The notes under the pieces are model-generated. The model did no database searches and had not been told where the DNA came from. It saw nothing but the letters and a program-made list of their open reading frames with translations. A DNA stretch of 64,000 nucleotides from Phaseolus vulgaris. Taxonomy: Eukaryota > Streptophyta > Magnoliopsida > Fabales > Fabaceae. The position numbers and the translations under genes were made by a program. Location: NCBI RefSeq assembly GCF_000499845.2, contig NC_023751.2, positions 33,044,309 through 33,108,308 on the forward strand, read 5' to 3'. Below are positions 12,601 to 23,229 of this stretch, piece by piece (within the stretch, counting starts at the first letter, position 1; each line of letters begins with the position of its first letter).

Positions 12601-14517
12601 TATCTGAAATGAAAGCCCTTCAGAAACAGCTACGGCATAAAAATTCATCCCAAAGCAATCCAAATGCGATAGAAGCAAATTTTCGAAAGTGACTAAGGCT
12701 TTATAAATTAAACATATTTTAGCCTTCATATATAAACTACAAAAAATATTTACCAAAGGACTCTGTAAAATACCCACTATCTTAGGAAGTAAACTTTAAG
12801 TATAATTCGACATCACAAAACCAGTTTGCGAGACAAGGTTTGTTTTTATATAATATAATTTGCCCATATTTCTAGTGGATATGGGACCTCAACACATCCC
12901 ACACAAAGAACTAAACTCTCCTGCATAGAACTATATACTAGTCAGTAGTTTAATAGCAAGTGACACAATAGGTCAAATCTTACTAGAAAAGGCTCTAATT
13001 TCGTCTTTAAATTAGACTTTATGTTTAACTCAGTCTCATAAAATCAACTTGAAAAGTGAGTTTTGTTCTTACTTGTATAACTATAACTATGTAAGAAAAT
13101 AAAGAATTATTTTATTGATAACAACCATGCCGATTACACTTCCATCTCCTCTACTTATAACAATCAAACACTTTAAAATAAAGAAATAAAAATATGTTGA
13201 AACAAATAGAAAGATTCTAAAGATATTTTCTCTTAATCACTGTGGAGATTTTTATCTTAATAATCCGATATTTACAACATACTACAACAAGGTTTTAGCA
13301 TCCTATATGTTCCCAAGGGATAGATGCAAGTTACCGTTAGGGCTTTCACATTATGAATTTCTTAAGAAGTTGGTGGCGAGTTGGTTGATAATAATAACAA
13401 CTACAATGAAACATAGAATTTTGTTGCAAAACACGAGGGTAAAGGAAACAATCTGTTTACCGGGCTCCCTTTGCAAGGGCATCTGAAGCAGGTTGTGGTC
13501 TCCCACACTCCATGTACAATTCAGATGCCCTTCGATAGAAGTCCCCAACTTCCTGCCAGTTACTTAGATCCTTTGCCAAAGCAGCGGCAGATTCCATGTG
13601 CTTAGCTGCATCCCAAGGTCTGGTTTACTTGTCAAGGAAAGACATATAGACAGATTAACAGAGTGAATCTAATAATACTATACAGTAAAGTAATATTGTT
13701 TTTCTCCTTAATGGAACAAATCGAAGAACGAAACCATAAATCATATGATATAAGGATACGATGAAAGCATCTCTTGTCCTTTTGAAGCTTTCTCATATGA
13801 TATTTTGGCTTTCTCATAGTTCCTGCCAACTCGAAACCCATTAGCTGAAACAGAAAAAGAGTTTATCAGATTACCCCTAACCAATCTTCTCCCCAAATTT
13901 CCTTTATCACAAATAATCAAATATTAAGGAAGCTTGAATACTTTACCTGCTTGCTCATAAAGAGCAGTAGCACTTTTCCAATCCGCACTCCACCTCGTGA
14001 GACTGAGTGTTGTTCTGCATTGAAAAAGAAAGGTAACAACATGGATAAAAAAAAAACATAACTACAATGTCCTAGAATCAACGGGCTTAACCACAGTTAA
14101 ATCATATTGAGAATAAGAAGTAAGTACAATGGTGAGAGCTGATTAACTCAAATAACTTAAAAACAGAATCAAATTAATGAAATCCTCAAGAACAAAGACT
14201 TGATCAATAGCAATTTCATCATCACTATGATTTCAACATCATTAGGACAAATCATCCTAAGAAACAAAATTGTGTACTGCTGCTGCATCAATTTATATCA
14301 TCGAAGTGAAAAAAACACAGATTATATAAGATTGCTGCAGCGAAAACCCAGACGATTTAAAAATTAAACCTAGCTGCAGCGAAATCGACAGTGGCATTTG
14401 AAAATGAAATTGCGAAATTGATTTGAACAGAAAACAAGGAAAAGGCAATGGAAAGAGAAGATGAACAGACAGTTTATCAGCTTTGGTGAGCAACTTGTTG
14501 GGATCAGAAGCCGCCAT
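6604..14517 (-). CDS. GSNAP: Gamma-soluble NSF attachment protein (gamma-SNAP), nine exons
   Basis: Adaptor that recruits the AAA-ATPase NSF to SNARE complexes so that they can be disassembled after membrane fusion; cytosolic, endomembrane-associated. Coding exons (minus strand, 5' to 3'): 14471-14517, 13947-14014, 13760-13844, 13461-13619, 12033-12170, 10388-10466, 8044-8123, 7624-7753, 6604-6711. They sum to 894 bases, 297 residues. Every junction has GT-AG and the phases agree. Recognisable segments in order are MAASDPNKLLTKADKL, LTRWSADWKSATALYEQA, PWDAAKHMESAAALAKDL, CGRPQPASDALAKGAR, GREQMAFDLYRAATNVY, CYNDCSQVDAFLKSDQNR and the acidic end DDDPLDEDDLT. These match the TPR-like helical-hairpin architecture and length (about 290) of Arabidopsis GSNAP. 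The two longest introns (8124-10387 and 10467-12032) hold repeat-like material. The identification is firm. Confidence 0.95.
8625..9280. repeat. Probable MITE-like insertion in a gamma-SNAP intron
   Basis: The intron segment carries GCCGGGCCAAACACCCCCTT near 9253-9272, the reverse complement of the GGGGGTGTTTGGCCC type of terminus common in plant hAT-like MITEs. The left limit is poorly defined, somewhere near GGTCCAAAACCAATTTGGAG (8631-8650). The interior is AT-rich and non-coding. The borders are guesses. Confidence 0.3.
12781..12893 (-). repeat. Dispersed LTR/TRIM-like repeat, copy 2 (diverged)
   Basis: On the minus strand it reads TGTTGAGGTCCCATATCCAC, then a TATATTATATAAAAAC core and AAACTGGTTTTGTGATGTCG. 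This is the same order of blocks as the copy at 1301-1419. It lies inside a gamma-SNAP intron. Confidence 0.5.
13011..13090 (-). repeat. Partial copy of the LTR/TRIM-like repeat
   Basis: The block ACTTTATGTTTAACTCAGTC and TCATAAAATCAACTTGAAAA, followed by TTCTTACTTGTATAACTATA, corresponds to the AAGCCTAACTCAACCTCATA and ACCCACTTATATACTATG parts of copy 1. It is truncated on its right and lies about 120 bases from copy 2 within the same intron. Confidence 0.35.
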
Positions 14518-14623
14518 GGTTGGTCGATTGAGAGCTTGCGTGCGTCTTCTTCAGTCCCTCCGATTCAAGTGTGCGAGCCAACTCACCCAGCGAACACGCT
14601 TCTTTGGGTCCACACACATCCTA

Positions 14624-14631
14624 CCACGTGG
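14624..14631. promoter_or_regulatory. G-box (CCACGTGG) upstream of gamma-SNAP
   Basis: A perfect palindrome CCACGTGG about 107 bases upstream of the gamma-SNAP ATG (14517, minus strand). The ACGT core is the binding site class of bZIP and bHLH factors. Its position fits a proximal promoter element. Function is inferred from motif and position only. Confidence 0.5.
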
Positions 14632-14639
14632 CACACTTT

Positions 14640-16000
14640 ATTAAATAAATTACGTACTTCGGTCCTATAACAAATTAACAAATTTTATGCAGAAAAAAAA
14701 GTTTAATAAATTTGAACCAATTAAAATATTTAATTATTAATAATTTATTCTTCAATTTTGTAAAATTCATGAGAATATAGCAAACAAAGAAAATAACATG
14801 ATTCAATTATTGTTGTGCAAAAAGAATAATTGATTTCTAAACTTTGAAATTAATCGTCAAATCCATCATACTAAAATATAAATTAGTGTCAAATTAGATG
14901 TTAAACATTACAATTTAATATGATTTCACAGAATTTAACAATGGGATACACTTTTTAGGACTAAATCAAATTTATTGATTTTTTAAAGACTAAAGTTTAT
15001 TAATTATTATACCACTAGTTTATTATACACTAGTTTATTATACGCTTAAGTACACGGAATTTAAATACCACTAGTTTATTATACACAGAATTTAAATACC
15101 ACTAGTTTATTATACACTAATTCTTCTTTAATTTCTTACATCATTATTTAATTATTAAGTAGGTAAATGATCTTTCATTGTAAATAGGTGCGAATTTAAT
15201 CATTAAATGAACAAAAGTTAATGTTATAGTTATTTAAAAATTATAAATGATTTGAGTAATATAATTATAAAGGACAGAAATAGTATTTTATAATAATTAT
15301 AAAGGTTAAATAAAATTGTATTTTATCATATTTTTTATTTGAAATCCATTTATTTTCTACACGCATTCTACAATTTTTTTTTTTTATATGTTACTTGACA
15401 TCTAAGCTATACACCTCAAGTAACAACAATCACTTGCCATCATATGAAAAAAATATTATTAAAAAAAATAAAATAAAGAAAATACAAAAATATGGGGGAC
15501 TAGACCAAAGATATATAGATAGACTATACCTATTAATAAAAAAATTTAAGAACAGACTAGATGCAAGCTTATTATACCACCGTACAATTCACAAAACTAT
15601 TATTTTAATAATTTTTATATCACTTTAATTTTAAATTTACTCTTTATTATATTTTTTTATTAATTGTATTTTTTATTATTAACATTTTTCATATAAGTAA
15701 ACATAAAATCTATTAACCACTACACTTTGTGTTCGACCATATCATATCCTATTATATATTTTTATTATTATTACTCAAATTTAATTTAGCAAAAACACAT
15801 GTAGTTTGTAGGTGCTATCACCATTAATCAATCCTATAAAGTAACTACTTTGATGTATGAAGTGAAACTCACACCTAGCACAATCTTAAAATTAGGTGCT
15901 AAGTAGAAATACCATGAAAGATGAATCTCAAGTGGAAAAACCCAATGTACCCTCAACATTTCTCTATGGAGAAAAAAAATATATCTTCATGTATTACTCT
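14640..16000. other. AT-rich spacer with a short tandem repeat
   Basis: No gene is seen. It includes three copies of ACCACTAGTTTATTATACAC (starting 15011, 15067 and 15098; the last two 31 bases apart, linked by AGAATTTAAAT) plus one partial copy at 15030-15045. The remainder is A/T-rich. The last 100 bases before 16051 form the promoter of the next gene. Confidence 0.6.
15011..15118 (+). repeat. Irregular 31-base minisatellite
   Basis: The units contain ACTAGTTTATTATACAC, three full and one partial. Two are separated by a shared AGAATTTAAATACC linker. Confidence 0.8.
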
Positions 16001-16007
16001 TCATCTG

Positions 16008-16016
16008 CTATAAATC
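16008..16016 (+). promoter_or_regulatory. TATA box of the first small secreted protein gene
   Basis: GCTATAAAT lies about 35-43 bases upstream of the ATG at 16051, which implies a very short leader. Motif and spacing are the only evidence. Confidence 0.55.
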
Positions 16017-16050
16017 TCAGTTTCATTGGCACTAATATATCAAACATCAC

Positions 16051-16449
16051 ATGATGGCTTTCAATTTCACCAAGCTTCAACTAATCACATTTGTTCTTAT
16101 GTTTCTCTACACCAACAACATTCAGATTTCATCTGCAAGTCGTTTGTTACTGCATAAAAACAAGCCTCCAACACAGCCTTTGGTAGCAAATTCACCTTCA
16201 TCTGCACCACTGTTCTCAAAGCCTAAAAGTAAAAATGTTCTCAACCCTTTGTCATTCCAACAAACACTTGGTGGGTCTCTCAACCCTTCAGCATTTTCAC
16301 TTCCAATGTTGCCACCTCTCCCCAAATTACCTCCTCTGCCCCCTCTTCCGCTTCTGCCTATGCCTTGCTTTCCTTCTTCACCATCAAGACCTTCTTCTTC
16401 AGCCCTGCTTCATCCAATTCCACATGAACAAAATATTGCAGAGCCATGA
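16051..16449 (+). CDS. Small secreted proline-rich protein (first of a spaced pair)
   Basis: An intronless 132-residue protein. Residues 1-30 form a clear signal peptide (MAFNFTKLQLITFVLMFLY region) ending near SSAS. A basic RLLLHKNK segment follows, then a Ser/Pro-rich spacer, a Pro-Leu repeat region at about 86-105 (LPPLPKLPPLPPLPLLPMP), and a Ser/Pro tail. Only one Cys is present. It shares its layout with the gene at 22675-23040: MAFN start, SSAxR at the predicted cleavage region, and a PLPPLPLP-type block. Both lie between gamma-SNAP and the SBT2 gene on the same strand, so they look like an old duplicated pair. In Arabidopsis the gene between these two neighbours is, as I recall, annotated TAP35/TAP44 tapetum-specific; orthology is only a positional inference. 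No enzymatic function is suggested; a wall or extracellular structural role is plausible. Confidence 0.7.
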   Translation: MMAFNFTKLQLITFVLMFLYTNNIQISSASRLLLHKNKPPTQPLVANSPSSAPLFSKPKSKNVLNPLSFQQTLGGSLNPSAFSLPMLPPLPKLPPLPPLPLLPMPCFPSSPSRPSSSALLHPIPHEQNIAEP

Positions 16450-19000
16450 AGTCCATATTCAATTGTTCAAACTCATTGTGTAGGTCTCCATTTTCCCACT
16501 ATCAATAATTTGTATCATTACCATTATCAAGATTAAAGAAACTACTACTACACTGTAATGGTTGCAAAAGGGTTCTTATAATTACTTCACCATTACTTTT
16601 TTTTTATGTTGTTATTCTCTTGTCAAATATGTCATCCTTATCTATTATCTTTTAAGTAGTAGTAGTATTGTTGATGTTCATAGTTTGTTAAACTTATCTT
16701 AATAACAACATAACATTTCCATTATTGTTGTCAAGCTCGAATGATTGAAACTGCAATGATCAAAATGGCATTCGTAAGTTGACTAGGAGTTGAGAAGAAA
16801 CATAGTCTCAGTTTCGAACTATGGAAATGTAGAGACTGAAATGTTGTCTAAAGTTTGATCGATCAAAGGCTTAGATGATAAAAAGAGTGTTATCAACCAT
16901 AATCATCTTTGCAAACACCAATAATTTTTTTTTTCATAAAATGTACATGCTTAATTAAAAAAATGGTCAACTTTTTGTTAGGTAGACACGATAGAAATTA
17001 AAGGTGCTTGAGAAATGAACTTTTTTTTATGGTCATAAAGGTTTTGATCTTTTCGAATGTTCTTATTGGGGTTGTACAACTCTTGGTAATTGGTCTCGGG
17101 TGAGACGGTGTATCTGAAAAAGTATTTAATGTCTAAATTAGTATTTAAAATATAGTGATCGGAGATAATAAGTAATGTTCAAAACATATTTTTATATTGA
17201 ATGATGTGCATATTTATAGAATGTAGTAAACTTTCTATGTTAGAATTAGATCGATGTTAGCATGAATTATTATGCTAATATCAATATTGGGACAGCATTT
17301 AATATAATAATTAAATTAACTATGTTTTATTAAGTGATGTAACTCATTTCTCAATGATTGAGTTTGTTCATGTATGAAAGGGTATGGATTTAGTAGTGAC
17401 GGAAAAAAAGATAGACATAGATAATTATAAACATATAAAAAAAAGGTATTATTATTGATCATATTCTTTGGGATATTGCCAAAGGAATGTAGTCATAAAC
17501 ATGTTAGGTTGATATTTAACAATTTTAAAATTTCAAGAAAAAGGAGAAAAGAATGTAGTGAAAATAGGTAGTCATTGGAAACAATAATTTTCATTTACAT
17601 GCAAATATCATATACCCCACCCTCTTCTCCTTTCAATAATCATGGAGATGTATGAAGAAACTATGGAGTTGAAGAAAGAAATTGACTCTAGTTTTCTCCT
17701 TTTTAATATTTTTTTTTTGTCATTCTACTTTTTCATTGCTTTTTGTGCTTCATTCTTTTTTTTTTCTTTTTATCTTTTTTGGGAGTTTTTGTGGTTACCA
17801 AATTGGGATCCAGGATTATAGTACGGATTGATCAATCTGAAAGTGAAAATGGAATTTCCAGATTTGTCGTTCTGTAAGTAAATCATTTTGTTTTTCGGAT
17901 AAGGAGTGTTCTGGAAGCAAATTTGTAATAAATTATTGACTTATGGATTTCTGAGTCTAGAAGCCAAATTTATGTTAAGGATTAATGGATTTGGAAGTTA
18001 TTTTGACTTATGAATTTATGAATCCATAATGCATGTTTTGAATTTCGAATTGGTGGATCCATCAATCTAACAATAGTATCTATAGATATCCTACAGATAA
18101 GAGAAGTGACTTTTTAAGTGAAAACATGACTTTTTAAGTGAAAACATGAACACTTAAGAATGCTGAATTTTCTCTATTTTTTTATACATAGATCATACAT
18201 GTCAAGTTGTTCTCATCCCATTGATTCATAATTATTCTTCAAGAGAGTCAGGTTCTGCATTTGGATGAAGTATATGTCTCTGCATCTCAAAAATAAAAGG
18301 ACGGTCCAATGTACAATGCTCCTGCTTGGTGGGATTGAGATGGGTAGATGTCATATCCTTAACCCCACAAGTAGAGAAACTGTTTCCTAGATTTGAAACC
18401 TGATCTAACCCGACCTCTAGACCAAGGACAACTACGAATCCTTCAATCTGGAAACTTACCGACTCTTTAATCTGGAAGATTTACAGATGTCTCAATTCAG
18501 GATTTATGTGTAAGTTTAAAACATGAATAAACGTAAATTGAACACATACAATTATGTTCACAAATAGATCTTATCATATCATGATTCTCACTTAATCATA
18601 CAATCAAGAAGGAATAGGCATTTTACCTTTATCCATGAGTGATCCTAATTGAGCAGTTACTTTATCTCCTTTGTCCCAATCTATCTCTTAGCAATTCCGT
18701 ATTTGTCACACACTTTCGTGATGGTTAACAATGAGACAACTATTATTTGCAGAGACAGAACCCTATAGCCTTTAGTTCCCAATCTCCATCAGATGTAGGT
18801 TTTCCATTAGGTATATCATCAGATATATATTTCTCACATTAACCAATGGACCTTTAATTCTATTATTATTATTAAATCATATTTGGGCCCAAAGCCCAAA
18901 CTCTAAGTCATGTGAGTCACTTTATAAAAATTAATTTACATAATGCAGATTCAGTATTTTAGAATGCTAAAAATAAAGTGTGGATTATCTGTTTTGTAAA
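16450..19000. other. Spacer downstream of the first small secreted gene
   Basis: The first 250 bases are likely 3' UTR. After that there is no convincing gene. A 20-base direct tandem duplication (TGACTTTTTAAGTGAAAACA, 18107-18126 and 18127-18146) is present. Between 17800 and 18900 the sequence is less AT-rich and repeats wording such as GGATTxATGGATTTxxGAAG and AATCTGGAA, suggesting an old repeat of unknown family. Confidence 0.45.
18107..18146 (+). repeat. 20-base tandem duplication
   Basis: Two adjacent identical copies of TGACTTTTTAAGTGAAAACA. Confidence 0.9.
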
Positions 19001-19106
19001 CCTAGCGGACTGCATTGTTTGAAACTATAACATATGAATTGCGAAAACAAAAAATTCGCCAAAAAAATGGAACTACAAATTTGAAAACGAAAAAAAATTT
19101 ACTTAC

Positions 19107-19205
19107 CTTCTTCTCCGAGGAGAGAACCGCCAAGTAGTACTTACCACCGAACCACCACCAAGTCGTGCTGACACAACCAACCACCAACAACAGAAACGCC
19201 TTCAT
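19107..19205 (-). other. Possible first coding exon (33 codons) ending at a consensus donor; unidentified
   Basis: On the minus strand an ATG at 19205 opens 33 codons with a hydrophobic, signal-like start (MKAFLLLVVGCVSTTWWWF) and reaches GAAGAAG followed by GTAAGTAAAT, a very good donor. The codon use is more GC-rich than the flanks. I could not find a matching downstream exon in the AT-rich sequence to the left. It could be an orphan exon carried by a transposon, a young gene, or chance. The region just upstream on the same strand (19210-19440) contains wording such as TTTTCTTCCTACACCCAATA that seems repeat-like. Confidence 0.25.
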
Positions 19206-19783
19206 GTGCTAAGAGATAGAGAAGCACCGTCGTTTAGAGATAATGGAGTTTGTTTGTGTGCAAAGGAAGAAGAAAGAGTATAGTATGGGTGTTATGTGCA
19301 TTTTGAGGTTTTCATAAAATATTAGGGAAAAATTTGTCTTTGCATAACATTATTGGGTGTAGGAAGAAAAATTTGGGGTGCAGGAAGAAACTGCCATCTT
19401 TTTTTTACGGTAAAATCTTAATGGGCTGGGCCTGAATTTTTGTTTTTTTATTTTTCTAAAAAACGAGAATTAAAAAATAAATGATAGAGAAAAACCCAAA
19501 ATGTATATTTTTAAACATTTGATTTCTTTATAAAAAGAATAACATTTTTATTTTACTAGTTTTTTATTATAAAAATACTTATATTTATCTTTTTGGATAA
19601 TTTTTGGATATCACTTCTCTTATTTACATGAGTGAATAATATAAGCTTTTATTATGTAGTTTTGTTGTGTAAAACAACTTAATGAAGGTGATATGATAAA
19701 TAAAATTCTCCTAAGCTAATTCAATCCACGTATTAAATGTCTATGATATAATGTTACTAAAAGATGACATAAATGATGTGAAT

Positions 19784-19787
<4 letters not shown>

Positions 19788-19820
<33 letters not shown>
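19788..19820. repeat. (TA)n microsatellite
   Basis: About sixteen uninterrupted TA units ending before CGTGGGG. Confidence 0.9.
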
Positions 19821-19821
<1 letters not shown>

Positions 19822-20871
19822 GTGGGGTTTTAAAATACCAATTCTACGTCTTATATTTTTAAATTATTACAATGATTAAGGGGTTATAAGAGAACAAATG
19901 ATATTTCATAAAGAAAATCTCAATAAGGACAAGTAAAGGAGAGTAAAAAAAAATTAAGGAGAAAATATTATTTTATGAAGTGTAATATGAATATTAGATA
20001 TATGTTTATTTATCTTGTGATAATTAGTAGTAATGTAAATGTTATAGGGATGTTATTTTTTTAGAGAAACAAAATTAAAGCATCTAAACAACGTTGTAGT
20101 TTCTTTTTCTCTTCGTAGATAGAAGTACTTCAAATGTTATTGAATTCTCATTGAATCTCCTAGAATTTTAATTGTTTGTATAATTTACCATATTTTCACA
20201 TTACAATAACAACAGTGTTTATTATATTTGTGTCTAAAAGAATAAACTATACATTTAAAAAATATTATAATTGTTGTCTAAAGTACAAAGACAAATTTAA
20301 AGGAATAAGCCACATATCAATGAACATTGAATACAAAAGTAAAAAAAAAAAAAAAAAAGATTAATTGTTTTACCAAAATATCTTTTCACATCTTTTCTTA
20401 GTTAATATTTAAAAATTAATACATTCAATAAATAAATAAAAATAGTAAAAAGTAAAAATGATTGCATGTTCCATGGAAGCAGGGTTTGGTACGTACGTGC
20501 CTTACATGCATGGCTTTACAATCGGTGATTTAATCATTTCTGTCAAATGCTACGGATCATCATCTTTTCTTATGCTCTTTATTTAATGTTTATTTAATGC
20601 TCATTTAATGCTATTAATTAACTCTCCTAAGTACTACTATTTGGTTTAGGATCTTGTACCTCTCAAGTATTAAGGTTAATTATATTTAAAACATTATCTA
20701 TTTCCAATTTTGCTGATTTTTATGAGATTATTTATTTGGATACCGAAACAAGTGTTTTATAAGATTTATTAAATAATTAGTTAAAAGTAAAAAAAAAAAA
20801 TCTTAAAATTGTGGTTAGAGAAGCATTAATTTTGTTAATGAATGAGATTATGGTGAGTGAATTTATGTCGA

Positions 20872-20935
20872 AACGGTGGCACTGTTCTGAAGCATCTAGG
20901 TTCTTCAGCAACCTTCACAGAATAGTGTTATCGTG
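20872..20935 (+). ncRNA. Candidate small-RNA-type hairpin (unproven)
   Basis: The left arm AACGGTGGCACTGTTCTG (20872-20889) pairs with the right arm CAGAATAGTGTTATCGTG (20918-20935) over about 17 positions with no bulge. Four of the pairs are G-U wobbles when the plus strand is the transcript. The inner part can pair AGGTT with AACCT, or alternatively CTGAAG with CTTCAG. It sits in a gene-free spacer 1.7 kb upstream of the second small secreted gene. It matches no miRNA that I recognise. It could also be a MITE remnant. Confidence 0.3.
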
Positions 20936-22616
20936 TCAATTGGATACTCTATTTCCATTTACTGCTTATTAAATGTATATGGATAACATTGAACATGTTA
21001 TATCAGTTTCTGCAGCCACAGACAATTATTTCTTTAAGGAAAACTATTATATGTTTTTATTAATAAATAATGAAAATAAAAATCTTATACAAGTATATAA
21101 AAGGATAAATTTAATCATTTAGTAACATTATTTTAAAAGCTAACAATTAAATTAAAATTGATATGTATAATTATGTTTAAAATGTCTCATATTTAAGAAT
21201 TGGAGAGAGTAAACTGAACCAATTTTATATCACAATTTTTTTATAATTTTTAGTAAATTTTATTTAATAGTTAAATATATTTATTGTCTTATATTATTAT
21301 GCAAAATTAGTTTTTATCCGCATAATTAAGCTTTAGATTTTATTTATATTTGTAATAAAAAATTATTAAAATATGTCTTTATTGATATTTTTTAGGTATA
21401 AGAAACAAACCGTGAATTATAATATTATACCATTAAATTAATATGAAATATTTTAATATCCTAATTTATATTTAATAGTTTTAATACTATAAGTATATAA
21501 AAATCTAAAAAAATCAATTTCATATAATAATATACAAGGAATAAAAATATATTTAATCTTAAAAAGTATATGTATATATAACATTTTATATCATATTTAA
21601 TATTTTTTTTATAAACTATAATTTTGAAAATATTGAAGAAAGTAAGAAAGTTTTTATTTTATTGTAATTGAAGAAAAGTAAGAAAACTTGTTCTCCTTAC
21701 TGTTGTATTAAGTAATGTTAGACAACAAATATATTTTGGCTTACAAATCCAAATATATTTGCTAGTACAAATAATTTTTATTTTCTTTATTTCATTATAG
21801 CAATAATAGATCCTCTATATAATAAGATGGTAAGTTGTATATTCAACCAAATATTTGATTTTTGTTTTTGGCAAATCGTAAAAGAAAATGAATCTTCTAA
21901 CCAATACATCATTGCTAAGAGATATAAGTTCTTTGTTTCACCTACTAATCTAATCAATGACTTCAATTAACTCTAAATTAAGAGCCATAACTCTAAATTA
22001 AGCTTCATTGATGAAAAAGCTTCTCTTCCAAATGAGGAATCTTTCGATTAGCAAGCTTCGCTATCCAATATCAATTGGTGTTCTTGTGGATTTTTAATTC
22101 ATATTTTCTATTAATAATACACTTTGTATATTAAATTGGTTAAATTTTTAAATACTTTGAGTTCCTATAAAATCAATAAGTTTGGATTTTGGTTTAGAGA
22201 AAAAAAATTATTTTTTTCATCATTATGAAATTTGAAATTATACTTTTAGTCCTTATGAAAATATATATATTTGGTTTCAATATTTTATTTATTTTCATGT
22301 CTCTAAAATCTTAAATTACTTTCTTCTTATTCATTTTAAAATAATAAATAACATTTTATAATATATAAGACTTTTTATTTAAAGATCACTTATTTTCATT
22401 CTATCACACTGCTTATGTGTTATTTAAAATAGTCAATTGAACTTTTTTTAATAGATAAACAATTATCTAGTATCATGTAATATTCAAGATAAAAAATAGT
22501 AATTTTCAATTTTTTTTAAGAATACCCAAAATTAAAATCTACAATTTTTTACGGAAATAAAAGCATTGAAGTCTTTTTAAAACTCACAATTTTATTATTT
22601 AATTTACTTTGTTCTT

Positions 22617-22631
22617 GTATATATATGTAAC
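22617..22631 (+). promoter_or_regulatory. TATA-type element of the second small secreted protein gene
   Basis: TGTATATATATGTAA lies 44-58 bases upstream of the ATG at 22675. The spacing fits a TATA box with a short leader. Confidence 0.5.
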
Positions 22632-22674
22632 ATATGTGCTCTAGCAACACAGCTCACCAAAGCCACTTTTGAAA

Positions 22675-23040
22675 ATGGCCTTTAATCTTATGCTTTTGTT
22701 CTGTTTTGTTGCAGTGATGAACAATGGAGCTGTTCCAAGCAGTGCAAGGAAACTCAAGAGTACTACTTCACCTGAAGTGGTAACTAGCATTGAAGATGAA
22801 CATCATCAGAAAGTTGAAGCAGATCCAAGAAGCAACTATAAAGTGGAAAAGAAAGAAGAAAAATATGATAAGAACCAGCTTTTTCCACCCATAATTCCAC
22901 TTCCTCCTCTTCCATTACCTCCATCGTTTCCACTTCCAACACCAGTTCCAGGGTTACCATGGCCAAGACCTCCTTCACTTCCATTTCCTCCTGTACCAAT
23001 CACTGATGCTCACTTTCCTGCACCTTCTCCACCTACCTGA
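22675..23040 (+). CDS. Small secreted proline-rich protein (second of the pair)
   Basis: An intronless 121-residue protein. The start is the ATG at 22675 (MAFNLMLLFCFVAVM); a reading two codons longer would need a TTG start. The signal peptide covers about 1-24 and ends near SSARK. A charged linker follows (about 30-68: Glu/Lys/His-rich, with EDEHHQKVEA and KVEKKEEKYDK). The C-terminal half is proline-rich (about 70-121), with PLPPLPLPPSFPLPTPVPG and PRPPSLPFPPVP. No Cys remain after signal cleavage, so disulfide-fold peptides such as defensins are excluded. Compared with the first gene (16051-16449) the ends and the Pro-Leu block are alike, but the charged linker replaces the Ser/Pro spacer. 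An extracellular or wall-associated role is plausible; function is unknown. Confidence 0.72.
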   Translation: MAFNLMLLFCFVAVMNNGAVPSSARKLKSTTSPEVVTSIEDEHHQKVEADPRSNYKVEKKEEKYDKNQLFPPIIPLPPLPLPPSFPLPTPVPGLPWPRPPSLPFPPVPITDAHFPAPSPPT

Positions 23041-23138
23041 GTACATGCAGGGAAATCTACTTGCTTCCTATGTTATTAGGGTTTGCTTAAAGTTGTGTGC
23101 ATGGTGTCTGTGTTTCAGTTTATGTGTGTCATGTGTGT

Positions 23139-23214
23139 AATAAAACATGTTTAAGTTTATGTGTGTTGTTTTCAGAAAACCATGTCTGTTGAATAAAACA
23201 TGTTTCAGTTTGTG
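23139..23214 (+). terminator. Duplicated poly(A)-signal segment
   Basis: AATAAAACATGTTTAAGTTT (from 23139) and AATAAAACATGTTTCAGTTT (from 23192) are near-identical and each contains AATAAA. They lie about 100 and 150 bases after the stop of the second small secreted gene. Two alternative 3' ends for that transcript are a reasonable inference. Confidence 0.55.
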
Positions 23215-23229
23215 TTAGTTTTATGGCTA

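Larger units (their letters stand above)
19206..22616. other. AT-rich spacer upstream of the second small secreted gene
   Basis: No confident gene. It contains the (TA)n run at 19788-19820, a poly-A run at 20341-20358, a CATGCATG RY-type word at about 20506-20513 next to GTACGTACGTG, and the hairpin at 20872-20935. The block 20460-20960 is noticeably less AT-rich than the DNA around it and may be conserved non-coding or repeat-derived. 21000-22600 is nearly featureless A/T-rich sequence. Confidence 0.45.

Noticed and set aside
22669..22674. An earlier start (two more codons) for the second small secreted gene
   Set aside because: It would begin at TTG. The ATG at 22675 gives the same MAFN start as the paired gene.
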